Counted from the stretch's first letter, positions 50,496 to 60,034 are shown. The stretch is 64,000 bases of DNA from Mycobacterium sp. 1164966.3 (GCF_001665395.1 NZ_LZSG01000027.1:34780-98779); one strand, 5' to 3'. Numbers and translations: made by a program. The notes: generated from the letters alone by a model not told the origin.

Positions 50496-52826
50496 ATGCT
50501 GCAGAGGATCGCACTGCTCGCCCTCGCGGTCCCACGGCGCATCATCGCGATCGCGATCCTGGTATTCATCGCCGCCGCCGTATTCGGCCTCCCCGTCGCC
50601 AAGAGCCTGTCTCCCGGGGGCTTCCAGGACCCGAACTCCGAGTCGGCGCGCGCCATCCGGACGCTGGGCGACAAGTTCGGGCAGAGCGGTCAGCAGCTGC
50701 TGATACTGGTGACCGCGCCCGGGGGCGCTAACAGCGAACCGGCCCGAAGGCTGGGCATCGACATCGTCGGGAATCTGAAACGGTCGCCACTGGTCCTCAA
50801 TGTGTCCTCGCCGTGGACCATGCCGGCGTCTGCGCCACCCGAGGCTGCCGCCGACCTGGTCAGCAAGGACGGCAGGTCGGGCTTGATCGTGGTCAACATC
50901 AAGGGCGGCGAAAACAACGCTCAGAAGAACGCCCAAACGCTGTCCGACGAATTTGTCCACGATCGCGACGGGGTGACCGTGCTGGCCGGGGGGGCTGCGA
51001 TGCAGTACGCCCAGATCAACACGCAGAACCAGGCCGACCTGCTGATCATGGAGATGATCGCGCTTCCGATGAGCTTTTTGGTGCTGGTCTGGGTGTTCGG
51101 AGGGCTGCTGGCGGCGGCGCTGCCGATGGCCCTGGGAGCGCTGGCCGTCGTGGGCTCGATGTCGGTGTTGCGGCTCGTCACCTTTACCACCGAGGTCTCG
51201 ATCTTCGCGCTCAATCTGAGTACCGCGCTGGGTCTGGCGCTGGCCATCGACTACACGCTGCTGATCATCAGTCGCTATCGCGACGAGTTGGCCGAAGGCA
51301 GTGACCGAGACGAAGCGCTGGTCCGGACCATGGCGACGGCCGGGCGCACGGTGCTGTTCTCGGCTACGACGGTTGCGTTGTCGATGTCGGCGACGGCGCT
51401 GTTCCCGATGTACTTCCTCAAGTCGTTCGCCTACGCCGGCGTGGCGACAGTGGCTTTTGTGGCCACGGCCGCGATCGTGATAACCCCGGCGGCGATAGTG
51501 CTCCTCGGGCCGCGGCTGGATGCACTGGACGTGCGCCGGCTGCTGCGGCGGGTGCTTGGCCGGCCCGGCCCGGCGCATAAGCCGGTCGACGAGCTGTTCT
51601 GGTATCGATCGAGCAAGTACGTGATGCGCCGCTCACTGCCGATCGGTCTGGCCGTCGTCGCCGTACTACTGCTGCTCGGACTGCCGTACTTATCGGTGAA
51701 ATGGGGTTTCCCGGACGACCGAGTGCTGCCCGTTTCGGCGTCGTCGCACCGACTCGGTGATCAGCTGCGCACCAACTTCACGCACGATCCGACCACGACA
51801 GTGCCGATCGTCGTTTCCGACGTCCGCGACCTGAGCCCGGCGGAGCTGGACCGCTATGCCGCTGACCTGTCGCGCGTCCCCGACGTGGCCTCCGTGACCG
51901 GCCCGACGGGAACTTTCGTCGCCGGACAGCGCAGGGGCCCTCCGGCCGGGGCCAGCGGCCTGGTCGACGGCAGCGCGTTCCTGACCGTCAACAGCACGGC
52001 CGCGGAGTTTTCGCAAGCTTCGGACACCCAGCTCGAACGCTTTCACGCCGTGCCCGGTCCCGGTGGCCGGCCCGTCGCGATGGCCGGCGTCGCGCAGGTC
52101 AACAAGGACAGCGTCGATGCGGTGACGAAACGACTTCCGGCGGTGCTGGGGCTGATGGCCGCGATCACGTTCGCACTGCTGTTCCTGCTCACCGGCAGTG
52201 TGGTGCTGCCGGCGAAGGCGCTGGTATGCAATGTGCTGTCACTGACCGCGGCGTTCGGCGCGCTGGTGTGGATCTTCCAAAACGGCCATCTGGGCGCGAT
52301 GGGCACGACGCCGAGCGGAACGCTGGTGGCCAACATGCCCGTGCTGTTGTTCTGCATCGCGTTCGGGTTGTCCATGGACTACGAGGTATTCCTGGTCTCC
52401 AGGATCCGGGAGTACTGGCTGGCTTCCGGTGCCGCCCGGCCGGCCACGCCGAGCCCCGCCGACGCTCACGCCGCCAACGACGAAAGTGTGGCGCTGGGCG
52501 TGGCCCGTACCGGTCGCGTGATAACCGCGGCCGCTCTGGTGATGTCGATGTCGTTTGCGGCGCTGATCGCGGCTCATGTGTCGTTCATGCGAATGTTCGG
52601 TCTGGGCTTGACGCTTGCCGTCTTCGCGGATGCCACGCTGGTCCGGATGGTCCTGGTCCCCGCGTTCATGCACGTGATGGGACGGTGGAATTGGTGGGCA
52701 CCCAGGCCACTGGCGTGGATACACGAGCGGTTCGCCATCAGTGACGCCGGACCTGCTCGAGAGCCGGAAGCCGCGGTGCCGGCGCAACATATCGGACGTC
52801 CCCTACACGCCTCTTCGACTCGTTAA
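50496..52826 (+). CDS. mmpL13: MmpL-family RND transporter (MmpL13-like, intact)
   Basis: The 776-residue protein has the two-repeat RND layout: TM1 at residues 13-35, a periplasmic loop, TM2-6 (about 185-350), a second loop (about 400-545) and TM8-12. The proton-relay motifs are G-L-A-L-A-I-D-Y-T-L-L in TM4 and F-G-L-S-M-D-Y-E-V-F-L in TM10. Position after mcr and the SDR gene equals Rv1145/Rv1146, where M. tuberculosis has mmpL13 split into two frames; here it is one open frame. It likely exports a lipid across the inner membrane. GGAAGGAAC is the ribosome site. The methyltransferase gene follows 56 bp later. Confidence 0.93.
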   Translation: MLQRIALLALAVPRRIIAIAILVFIAAAVFGLPVAKSLSPGGFQDPNSESARAIRTLGDKFGQSGQQLLILVTAPGGANSEPARRLGIDIVGNLKRSPLVLNVSSPWTMPASAPPEAAADLVSKDGRSGLIVVNIKGGENNAQKNAQTLSDEFVHDRDGVTVLAGGAAMQYAQINTQNQADLLIMEMIALPMSFLVLVWVFGGLLAAALPMALGALAVVGSMSVLRLVTFTTEVSIFALNLSTALGLALAIDYTLLIISRYRDELAEGSDRDEALVRTMATAGRTVLFSATTVALSMSATALFPMYFLKSFAYAGVATVAFVATAAIVITPAAIVLLGPRLDALDVRRLLRRVLGRPGPAHKPVDELFWYRSSKYVMRRSLPIGLAVVAVLLLLGLPYLSVKWGFPDDRVLPVSASSHRLGDQLRTNFTHDPTTTVPIVVSDVRDLSPAELDRYAADLSRVPDVASVTGPTGTFVAGQRRGPPAGASGLVDGSAFLTVNSTAAEFSQASDTQLERFHAVPGPGGRPVAMAGVAQVNKDSVDAVTKRLPAVLGLMAAITFALLFLLTGSVVLPAKALVCNVLSLTAAFGALVWIFQNGHLGAMGTTPSGTLVANMPVLLFCIAFGLSMDYEVFLVSRIREYWLASGAARPATPSPADAHAANDESVALGVARTGRVITAAALVMSMSFAALIAAHVSFMRMFGLGLTLAVFADATLVRMVLVPAFMHVMGRWNWWAPRPLAWIHERFAISDAGPAREPEAAVPAQHIGRPLHASSTR

Positions 52827-52882
52827 GGTGTCGATGGGCACGGCCCCTCCACGGAGTGCACCGAAACAAAGGAGTCCTTGGT

Positions 52883-53524
52883 ATGACGGCGACTGCGGCG
52901 TCGGAGGTCGACAACCGGTTCTTCGCCCGGATTTGGCCCTTCGTCGCCAGCCATGAGACCGAGGCGGTGCGAGCCCTGCGACGGGAGAATCTGGCCGGCC
53001 TGACGGGTCGGGTGCTGGAGATCGGTGCAGGTGTCGGGACGAATTTCGCCTTCTATCCGCAGTCCGTGGCAAAGGTCGTCGCCCTCGAGCCCGAGCAGCG
53101 GCTGGCCGCCCGGGCTCACCAGGCTGTGGCGAGCGCGCCCGTTCCGGTCGTCGTGCTGGGCCAGACAGTGGAGGAGTTCAGCGGTGAGGAGCCGTTCGAC
53201 GCGGTCGTCTGCTCGCTTGTGCTGTGCTCGGTGACCGAGCCCGACAAGGTGTTGCGGCGTCTGCAATCCTTTCTGCGGCCGGGCGGGGAACTGCGGTACC
53301 TCGAACACGTCGCCAGCGGGGGCTTACGGGGGCGAATGCAGAAGTTCGTCGACGCGACGTTCTGGCCGAGGTTGATGGGCAACTGCCACACCCATCGTCA
53401 TACCGAGCGCGCGATCATGAACGCCGGATTCGAGCTGGCCAGCTCCAGGCGGGAATGGACATTGCCGGCTTGGGCGCCGCTGCCGGTATCGGAATTAGCC
53501 TTGGGCCGCGCTCGGCGAGCTTAG
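52883..53524 (+). CDS. Class I SAM-dependent methyltransferase (Rv1147-like)
   Basis: The ATG at 52883 follows AAAGGAGTCC. The 213-residue protein has the SAM motif V-L-E-I-G-A-G-V-G-T-N near residue 44, V-A-L-E-P-E near 67, the acidic F-D-A-V-V-C-S-L-V-L-C near 103 and L-R-P-G-G-E-L-R-Y-L-E-H near 132. It belongs to the methyltransferase 11 (UbiE-like) group and matches Rv1147 by position. It probably methylates a lipid or lipid precursor associated with the adjacent MmpL transporter. Confidence 0.92.
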   Translation: MTATAASEVDNRFFARIWPFVASHETEAVRALRRENLAGLTGRVLEIGAGVGTNFAFYPQSVAKVVALEPEQRLAARAHQAVASAPVPVVVLGQTVEEFSGEEPFDAVVCSLVLCSVTEPDKVLRRLQSFLRPGGELRYLEHVASGGLRGRMQKFVDATFWPRLMGNCHTHRHTERAIMNAGFELASSRREWTLPAWAPLPVSELALGRARRA

Positions 53525-53603
53525 TCCGCCTGTACGGACTCCTTTGCCGAGACTGCGCTGAGGGCGTCAGTTTCCCGGAATCGTTGACGCTGGGCGCAGG
53601 GTG

Positions 53604-53624
53604 GGCGCCATCACCGCAGACTCG
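53604..53624. repeat. 21-bp direct repeat, left copy
   Basis: Identical to 54558-54578 over 21 bases (core GCGCCATCACCGCAGACTCG), with a further GCAGG shared just outside. This copy contains the stop codon of the DUF559 gene. The two copies are 954 bp apart and bound that gene. Confidence 0.75.
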
Positions 53625-54462
53625 CCGCGCGGTATTCGAGCGCGTCGCGGACCCTCGCGACGATCTCAGCCGGACGATCCCCGGCGATCACCCGGATGAC
53701 AATCCAGCCGGCCCGGTCTATAGCCTCCCTGCGACGCTGGTCCTGCTTGTACTGCCAGGGATCGAGACGATGCTGTTCGCCGTCATACTCGGCGGCGACC
53801 ATCGGCTCCTCCCACCCCATGTCGAGGTGATACTCCATGGCCGGCGTGATGACCGGTATCTGGGTGGTGGGCCGCGGCAGGCCCGCTTCGATGAGCAACA
53901 GACGCAACCAGGTCTCCTTCGGCGACTGCGAACCCGCGTCGACGAGCCCGAGTGCCGTCTCCAGTTGCCGCAGTCCGCGTGCACCTTGATGTTGATCAGC
54001 GATTTCGACGACGTCGTCGAGCTTGATGCCGGTGGCCCGAACGAGCGCATCCAAGTGGGCGACCGCGGCTCCTATCGGCCCACGGCGACCGATGTCGAAC
54101 GCGGTCCGTTGCGGAGTGGTCACGGGCAATCCGGCGACCAGGCCGTACTCGGCTGGCCGTAGCCGCATGCCGTGAGTTCGGATACCGTGCGGCGGCCGTG
54201 CGTTCGACCAGATCAATTCGACGGGCAGGCGATCGTCGACCCATTTGGAGGCATGCCAGTCGGACGCGGTGAGCCCGGCGATAACACCTTGGCGGTGCGA
54301 CCACAGCCACGCGGCGACCGCGCGCTGGTGCAAGGTCAATCGCGCATCGCGAGATACGTAGACGTCGGGAAACACTGCCCGGAAGCGAGATCGCAACTGA
54401 TGGCGGCGCAGTGCTCCGTTCGCTACGGCCTCGCTGCCGATAAATGGTTCGTCTCTGGTCAT
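53611..54462 (-). CDS. DUF559-type endonuclease-like protein with AbiEi-like N-terminus
   Basis: The 283-residue protein ends in a PD-(D/E)XK/Vsr-like domain: S-P-K-E-T-W-L-R near residue 180, then M-V-A-A-E-Y-D-G-E-Q-H-R near 222 with the acidic metal-binding residues, and W-I-V-I-R-V near 253. The N-terminal part (L-R-R-H-Q-L-R-S-R-F-R-A-V-F-P-D-V-Y-V) resembles the winged-helix start of AbiEi-type antitoxins. Such fused proteins are common, scattered and of unproven function in mycobacteria. Flanking 21-bp direct repeats suggest arrival as a cassette, at the locus where M. tuberculosis has REP13E12 and IS genes (Rv1148c-Rv1150). Confidence 0.8.
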   Translation of the reverse strand: MTRDEPFIGSEAVANGALRRHQLRSRFRAVFPDVYVSRDARLTLHQRAVAAWLWSHRQGVIAGLTASDWHASKWVDDRLPVELIWSNARPPHGIRTHGMRLRPAEYGLVAGLPVTTPQRTAFDIGRRGPIGAAVAHLDALVRATGIKLDDVVEIADQHQGARGLRQLETALGLVDAGSQSPKETWLRLLLIEAGLPRPTTQIPVITPAMEYHLDMGWEEPMVAAEYDGEQHRLDPWQYKQDQRRREAIDRAGWIVIRVIAGDRPAEIVARVRDALEYRAASLR

Positions 54463-54557
54463 GGTCGGCAGATTCGCCGACCCGGCCGACGTAACCCCGA
54501 TCCAAACTGCGATCAGGGCGCGATGTTGTGGACGAACCGCGATCTGTGTGCAGGCTC

Positions 54558-54578
54558 GGCGCCATCACCGCAGACTCG
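54558..54578. repeat. 21-bp direct repeat, right copy
   Basis: This second copy of the repeat at 53604-53624 lies 12 bp downstream of the sirtuin stop and 95 bp upstream of the DUF559 start. Confidence 0.75.
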
Positions 54579-54589
54579 GCGAAGCAAAG

Positions 54590-55303
54590 CTACTTCAGCA
54601 GCGCGGGCAGCCGTTCCAGCAACCCGGGCAAGGCCCGACTCGCCGACTCGCGAATGCTGATCGTGGCGCTGCTCGTCAACGGCGTGGGCTCCGGATTGAC
54701 CTCGATGACGGCCGTGCCGCGCGACAGCGCCAGATCGGGCAGCCCGGCCGCCGGATAGACGATCGCCGACGTCCCGACGACCACCATCACATCGGCGGTC
54801 TCGGTCGCCTCGACTGCGGCTTGCCACGGTCCCTGCGGTAAGGCCTCGCCGAACCATACGATGTCGGGCCGAATCAGGCCGCCGCAGCGGCACACCGGCG
54901 GCTCCACCTCGATGGTCGGTTCGAGCATCTCGGGAAGCGTTTCGGTGTATGCCGAACCACAACGCTCGCAACAGAATTCGAAAAGACTGCCGTGCAGATG
55001 GTGTACGGGCGCACTGCCCGCGCGCTCATGCAGATCGTCGACATTCTGGGTGATGACGCTGACGTCGGCATGCTGCTGCCAGGCGGCAATGGCGCGGTGC
55101 CCGTCGTTTGGTTCGACCTTCGCCACCAGATAGTGGCGCCACAAATACCATCCCCAGACCCGCTCGGGATTGCTGCGCCACCCTCGGGTGCTGGACAGCT
55201 CGTACGGGTCGAAACGGGCCCACAACCCGTTCTTGTCGTCGCGAAATGTCGGGACCCCGCTTTCCGCGGAGATCCCCGCGCCGCTGAGCACCGCTACTCG
55301 CAT
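54590..55303 (-). CDS. Sirtuin NAD-dependent protein deacylase (Rv1151c-like)
   Basis: The 237-residue protein has [14 protein letters not shown] at residue 9, T-Q-N-V-D-D-L-H near 85, the catalytic His in H-H-L-H-G-S near 102, and zinc cysteines in two pairs (F-C-C-E-R-C-G and C-R-C-G-G). A Y-x-x-R-like pair for acyl-lysine specificity (Y-E-L-S-S-T-R) is seen near 37. It is the only mycobacterial sirtuin type I know, removing acyl groups from lysines of metabolic enzymes such as acetyl-CoA synthetase. It is divergent from the GntR gene with a 38-bp gap. Confidence 0.96.
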   Translation of the reverse strand: MRVAVLSGAGISAESGVPTFRDDKNGLWARFDPYELSSTRGWRSNPERVWGWYLWRHYLVAKVEPNDGHRAIAAWQQHADVSVITQNVDDLHERAGSAPVHHLHGSLFEFCCERCGSAYTETLPEMLEPTIEVEPPVCRCGGLIRPDIVWFGEALPQGPWQAAVEATETADVMVVVGTSAIVYPAAGLPDLALSRGTAVIEVNPEPTPLTSSATISIRESASRALPGLLERLPALLK

Positions 55304-55341
55304 CCCACAAACATAGCCGTGCCTGGTAGATACTGGACAAC

Positions 55342-55707
55342 GTGGAACTGCGGGATTTGTTACGGGTGGACGTGAAGGCGGGCAAGCCGCTTTTCGACCA
55401 ACTCAGGACCCAGGTCATCGAAGGAGTCCGGGAGGGCGCGCTGCCGCCCGGCACCCGGCTTCCGACCGTGCGCGACCTCGCCGGGCAGCTAGGCGTCGCA
55501 GCCAATACAGTGGCTCGTGCCTACCGCGAGCTGGAGTCGGCGGCGATCGTCGAAACGCGCGGGCGCTTTGGCACTTTCATCTCCCGCTTCGACCCGACCG
55601 ATGCCGCCATGGCGGCTGCTGCCAAGGAATACGTCGAAGTCGCCAAGGCGCTCGGGCTGACCAAGTCCGACGCGATGCGTTACCTGGCGAACGTGCCCGA
55701 CGACTGA
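55342..55707 (+). CDS. GntR-family regulator, YtrA-like (Rv1152-like)
   Basis: The 121-residue protein starts at GTG 55342 and consists of a GntR winged helix ([10 protein letters not shown] near 18, [22 protein letters not shown] near 45) plus a short helical tail without the FadR or HutC ligand domain, as in the YtrA subfamily. It matches Rv1152 in place and size. Such regulators often control transporter or drug-response genes. The 38-bp divergent promoter with the sirtuin gene makes mutual control likely. Confidence 0.92.
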   Translation: MELRDLLRVDVKAGKPLFDQLRTQVIEGVREGALPPGTRLPTVRDLAGQLGVAANTVARAYRELESAAIVETRGRFGTFISRFDPTDAAMAAAAKEYVEVAKALGLTKSDAMRYLANVPDD

Positions 55708-55715
55708 GGCCCGCG

Positions 55716-56549
55716 TCAACCGAACTCCAACAGGGTCAAGCACGGGCGCAACACGCCGAGACCGGGCAAGCGATAAATCGCCCCCAGCGCCGTACCGAAA
55801 ACCACGCCGCGGCCCCGGGAGAGCCGCAGGTCGCGGACCGTGCGCACACCCGGCACAGTGTTAGCCAGTTCGGCCGCCTGCGCAGCAGACATGTTGAACG
55901 GCATCTCCGGGATCCGGTAGCGCAGCGAGGTTCGGATCCCCAAGCGGCTCCACATGCTGATGAAGGGTGGCGGCAGGTCGAAGAGCAGCCGGCCACCGGG
56001 AAACCTCTTGGCGCACTGGCCGATCAGCTCCAGTGCCTGCTCGGGCTGCAGATACATCAGCAGTCCTTCGGCGGTGATGAACACTCCATCAGCCGGGTCG
56101 ACGGAGTTCATCCAGCTGTAGTCCAGCGCGGACTGGGCGCGGACCGCGATCCGCGGTGACGACGGGAGCAGTCGCGCCCTGATATCGATGATCGGCGGCA
56201 AATCAACTGTCAGCCAACGGAATTGGCCATCAGGAAGCGCTGCCTCCAACCGCCAGAAGCTGGTCTGCAGACCTTCGGCGAGCGCCACCACGGTGGCCGA
56301 TGGGTGCTCTTCCAGATAGGCGAGGGCTTGGTCGTCGAAAGCTCGCGCGCGCAAGGCAATGTCCTGACGGGTGGGCCCGAACTTGGCGAAGTCGAAGTGA
56401 ATCGAGTCCACCAGGGCCACTGCCATCGGATCGTCGATGATCGGATTGCGCCGGCGGGCTTCGGCGGCACGGGCGTTCAGCGTCAACAGCGCGGTCTCGG
56501 ACACGCCGTCGAGGCTGACCTCTTGTTTCGCGGGTTCTGGGCTGCTCAT
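55716..56549 (-). CDS. TcmP/LCMT-type SAM-dependent methyltransferase (Rv1153c omt-like)
   Basis: The 277-residue protein belongs to the leucine carboxyl methyltransferase-like group: L-N-A-R-A-A-E-A-R-R-R-N-P-I near residue 24 (substrate/SAM entry), R-A-R-A-F-D near 67, T-V-V-A-L-A-E-G-L near 84 in place of the typical GxGxD loop, the D-L-P-P-I-I near 117 and V-F-I-T-A-E-G-L-L-M-Y-L near 155. It matches Rv1153c (omt) by order. It should O-methylate a carboxyl or hydroxyl group of a small polyketide-like molecule. ATGA overlap with the DUF1697 gene upstream shows co-translation. Stop to stop with GntR: 8 bp. Confidence 0.9.
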   Translation of the reverse strand: MSSPEPAKQEVSLDGVSETALLTLNARAAEARRRNPIIDDPMAVALVDSIHFDFAKFGPTRQDIALRARAFDDQALAYLEEHPSATVVALAEGLQTSFWRLEAALPDGQFRWLTVDLPPIIDIRARLLPSSPRIAVRAQSALDYSWMNSVDPADGVFITAEGLLMYLQPEQALELIGQCAKRFPGGRLLFDLPPPFISMWSRLGIRTSLRYRIPEMPFNMSAAQAAELANTVPGVRTVRDLRLSRGRGVVFGTALGAIYRLPGLGVLRPCLTLLEFG

Positions 56550-57061
56550 TGCAGCACCTTGGCCAGCGTGCGCAGATTGCGGGTCGTCGTCGACGACTTG
56601 TAGCGCGGCTTGCCCATCGTCTTGCCGATCGTGCTGTCCAGGGTGCTGCCTTTAGGGACCTGCCAGTAGATGACGCCTTCGCCGCGGCTGATCTTCTCCT
56701 TCGGCCCGGCTTCCAGTTCGGCGAGTTCGTCGAGGATTTTCGCGTCGGTGACGAACGTGACGTAGGACTGATACCCGTCGCGGTCGCGCTCGAAAGGGTA
56801 GGCCTTGTCGATGGCGCGCACGGTATCGATGTCGTAGGCCAGCACCCACGCGTCGTAGCCGAACCTCTCACGCAACGCGGCCTCGGCCTTCTTGCGAACC
56901 GTCGCGACACGGGCGGAGGACTTCAGCAACACGTTGCCGGTGGCCAGGATGGTGCGCACGTCGGAGAATCCGGCGTCGGTCAGGGCGGCCTTCACCTCGG
57001 CCATCTTGAGGTTGACGCCTCCGACGTTGACGCCGCGCAGGAACGCCGCATACGTGGTCAT
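56546..57061 (-). CDS. DUF1697 protein
   Basis: The 171-residue protein shows the DUF1697 pattern: Y-A-A-F-L-R-G-V-N-V-G-G near residue 3, the A-L-T-D-A-G-F-S-D-V-R-T-I-L-A-T-G-N-V-L block near 27, and a C-terminal T-I-G-K-T-M-G-K-P-R-Y-K-S-S-T-T-T-R-N. This fold is widespread and uncharacterised; the conserved Arg/Asn loop suggests nucleic acid or phosphate binding. It is co-translated with the following methyltransferase gene. Confidence 0.9.
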   Translation of the reverse strand: MTTYAAFLRGVNVGGVNLKMAEVKAALTDAGFSDVRTILATGNVLLKSSARVATVRKKAEAALRERFGYDAWVLAYDIDTVRAIDKAYPFERDRDGYQSYVTFVTDAKILDELAELEAGPKEKISRGEGVIYWQVPKGSTLDSTIGKTMGKPRYKSSTTTRNLRTLAKVLQ

Positions 57062-57108
57062 GTTCCGATTCCATCAGGGCTGCCGAGAATGGCGCAACGG
57101 CGACGTAG

Positions 57109-57561
<453 letters not shown>

Positions 57562-57583
57562 TCCGCGACGCTAGGCTGCCGGT

Positions 57584-57757
57584 ATGCCTGAATCGAAGCC
57601 CCCGGAGGACGAGACCAAGCGCAAGTTTCGTGAAGCCCTCGAGCGCAAGACGGCGAAGTCCGCGGGCGGATCGGATCATAAGGACGGCGGCGGCAAACAG
57701 TCGCGGGCGCACGGTCCGGTGGAGAGCCGCCGGGAGTTCCGCCGCAAGAGCGGCTAG
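57584..57757 (+). CDS. Small DUF5302-type protein (Rv1155A-like)
   Basis: The ATG at 57584 opens a 57-residue frame beginning M-P-E-S-K-P-P-E-D-E-T-K-R-K-F-R-E-A-L-E. It is highly charged and lysine/arginine-rich, probably disordered, and ends E-S-R-R-E-F-R-R-K-S-G. The length equals that I recall for Rv1155A in the same place, and the D-E-T-K-R-K-F-R-E-A-L core is typical of DUF5302. The role is unknown. Confidence 0.85.
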   Translation: MPESKPPEDETKRKFREALERKTAKSAGGSDHKDGGGKQSRAHGPVESRREFRRKSG

Positions 57758-57810
57758 ACGCCAAAACTATTGCCAGGGAAGCTGATCGGACCTCGCCGAC
57801 GGCTGCCAAC

Positions 57811-59016
57811 TCAGGGAATCAATACCGGCATGGCGTCCCAGCCCCGAGTTGTGGAGGACGACGACATGCGGGCGTTCTCGAAATCCACGTCCCACTCGGG
57901 AAATCGCTTGAGGATCTCTTCGAGCGCAATACATCCCTGAAGACGTGCAAGTGCCGCGCCGAGGCAGTAGTGGATGCCGACTCCGAAGCCGAGATGTTGG
58001 CGCGGCTCGCGGTGGATGTCGAAAACATCGCCGTCTGGCGGGTATTGACGGTGATCCCGGCATGCTGCGGCGACGAGCATCATCATGACGCTTCCCTCGG
58101 GAACTGTCTGACCGTAGTAGTCGACGGAGCGCTCGACATATCGTGCGGTATGGGGAGCAGGAGGTTCGAACCGCACTAATTCCTCGACTGCTTGCGGGAT
58201 CAGTGCGGGGTTCTCGGCTAGTTCGCGTCTCTGGTCGGGATGCTCCGCGAGCACTTTGCCCGCCCAACCGATGAGCCGTGTCGTCGTCTCGTTTCCCGCT
58301 TGGGCCACGACGTTGACATAAAGCAGCAGTTCGTCGCGACGCAGACGACGAGTGGTGCCCGTCTCGTCTTCAAACTCGACATTGAGCAACTCGGTCATGA
58401 TGTCGTCCGACGGATGCTCGGCACGCCAGTCGATGTAAGCGGCGTAACTGTCGCCCAAGCTCTGAATGTTTTTTGAACTGAGTTTGAGGGGCTTGCCCGC
58501 CTCGGTCCGCAGGTTCGTGTTCGACCGATCCCGGACGGTTTCCAGGTCATCGTCGGGAATGCCGAGCAGCATGCCGATCACTCGCATCGGCATCTGCGAT
58601 CCGAGATCGCCGACGAAGTCGAACCGTCCGGTTCCAACGAGGGGATCCAAACTGCGCCAACAGAATTGACGTATCTTCTCGGCTAGCTGGTTGATCTTAC
58701 GCGGCGTGAACATCCGGGCCAGTAGCTTGCGGTGAATGTCGTGGATCGGCGGGTCCTCGAACGACACTATGCCCGACGGCACCTTCATTCCGGCCTTGAT
58801 CCACTCGAGTATCGCTCCGCGCCCAGAGCTAAATGTCTCGTGGTCGACCAGGGCCTTGCTGACGTCACTGAACCGGCTGACCGCATAAAAGTCGTGCTCA
58901 GCGTCGTAGTACAGCGGTGCCTCGTCGCGCAGCCGTCGAAGCATCGGATACGGATCGGCGTTGAGCTCGACGTCGTAAGGGTTGTAGTGAACCTCGCTTG
59001 CGGCACCAACCGTCAT
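57811..59016 (-). CDS. Cytochrome P450 monooxygenase
   Basis: The ATG at 59016 gives 401 residues. The I-helix is Q-A-G-N-E-T-T-T near 240, ExxR is E-L-V-R, and the heme loop is F-G-V-G-I-H-Y-C-L-G-A-A-L-A-R near 345; all are intact. The N-terminus (Y-N-P-Y-D-V-E-L-N-A-D-P-Y-P) is typical of actinobacterial P450s. It lies between the Rv1155A-like and Rv1156-like genes, where M. tuberculosis has no P450, so it belongs to the inserted material. It is divergent from the gluconolactonase-like gene with 163 bp between. Confidence 0.94.
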   Translation of the reverse strand: MTVGAASEVHYNPYDVELNADPYPMLRRLRDEAPLYYDAEHDFYAVSRFSDVSKALVDHETFSSGRGAILEWIKAGMKVPSGIVSFEDPPIHDIHRKLLARMFTPRKINQLAEKIRQFCWRSLDPLVGTGRFDFVGDLGSQMPMRVIGMLLGIPDDDLETVRDRSNTNLRTEAGKPLKLSSKNIQSLGDSYAAYIDWRAEHPSDDIMTELLNVEFEDETGTTRRLRRDELLLYVNVVAQAGNETTTRLIGWAGKVLAEHPDQRRELAENPALIPQAVEELVRFEPPAPHTARYVERSVDYYGQTVPEGSVMMMLVAAACRDHRQYPPDGDVFDIHREPRQHLGFGVGIHYCLGAALARLQGCIALEEILKRFPEWDVDFENARMSSSSTTRGWDAMPVLIP

Positions 59017-59179
59017 GGGTCTCTGCCTCTCTGTCAGCATGAGCAGAATAGCGAGAGCGGCACACGTTTGCGGGCGGTTCACGCGACGGCGACAGCACCT
59101 GCTGAAGAGTTTCGGGCCGTAGCGCCGAACATCCCGAAAACTCTCGCACATTGGCTCGCGTTCGGCGACCATGTGAGGC

Positions 59180-60034
59180 GTGGCCGCGGTCGTAGCTATT
59201 GAGCCGATGCCATTTATCGACGGCATCGTCTACGGTGAAGGACCCCGGTGGCACAACGACCGGCTCTGGTTCAGCGACGGACCGGCTGGTCGGGTGTGCT
59301 CGGTGGACGGAAATGGCGTCGTCGCGGTGGAGGCGGAGGTCGAGCACGCCTCGGGGTTGGGCTGGCTGCCGGACGGGACGCTTGTGGTGTCCGCCCTCCT
59401 CGAGCCCAAGATCCACCACGTGAACGCACACGGGCAGGTGGCAGCGACGTATGACCTCAGCGACCTTGCGTGGTCTACCAACGACCTGTGCATCGCCCCT
59501 GAGGGTCATGGCTACGTCGACCTCTACGGAGGCAAGGCGAGCGCGACGGGCATGGAAGGCGCAATCGGCCTCGTCGAACCTGGCGGGGCCGTGCGGATCG
59601 TGGCAACCGGCCTCGCGGTCCCGAATAGCCTTGCCTTCCTTCCGGACGGGCCGACTCTCGTCGTCAGCGAGACGAACGGGTCGCGGATTCTCGCGTTTCC
59701 GACCCAAGCTGATGGAAGCCTCGGCGCCCCAAGCGTGTTCGCCGATCTCGGCAAACATCGGCATCCCGACGGCCTCTGCGTCGACGTAGAAGGTGGGGTG
59801 TGGGTCGGCTGCTACGACACCGGTGAATTCCTCAGGGTCCTCGCGGGCGGCACTGTCACGCACCGCGTCACGATCAACCGTGGATGGGCTATCGCACCTG
59901 CCCTCGGCGGACCCGACGGGCGCACGCTGTACATGGTGGTCGACGAGACTACCCCCGAAGGCCTCGTCATGGGCGAGTCCACGGGGTGGATCATGCAGGC
60001 GCAGGTCGAGGTGCCGGGTGCGGGATCGCCCTGA
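59180..60034 (+). CDS. SMP-30/gluconolactonase-like beta-propeller hydrolase
   Basis: The 284-residue protein starts at GTG 59180. The metal site of the SMP-30/lactonase family is complete: Glu in Y-G-E-G-P-R-W near residue 19, Asn in S-T-N-D-L near 99, Asn in V-P-N-S-L-A near 149 and Asp in H-P-D-G-L-C-V-D near 197. Repeated W-L-P-D-G-T and F-L-P-D-G-P turns show the six-bladed propeller. It probably hydrolyses a lactone made by an oxidative enzyme; the divergent P450 neighbour is a natural partner. It is absent from the M. tuberculosis counterpart region. Confidence 0.92.
   Translation: MAAVVAIEPMPFIDGIVYGEGPRWHNDRLWFSDGPAGRVCSVDGNGVVAVEAEVEHASGLGWLPDGTLVVSALLEPKIHHVNAHGQVAATYDLSDLAWSTNDLCIAPEGHGYVDLYGGKASATGMEGAIGLVEPGGAVRIVATGLAVPNSLAFLPDGPTLVVSETNGSRILAFPTQADGSLGAPSVFADLGKHRHPDGLCVDVEGGVWVGCYDTGEFLRVLAGGTVTHRVTINRGWAIAPALGGPDGRTLYMVVDETTPEGLVMGESTGWIMQAQVEVPGAGSP

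Noticed and set aside
50208..51578. 456-codon open frame on the minus strand
   Set aside because: It is antisense to the mmpL gene, with Arg/His/Gln-rich low-complexity composition; MmpL motifs on the plus strand are unambiguous.
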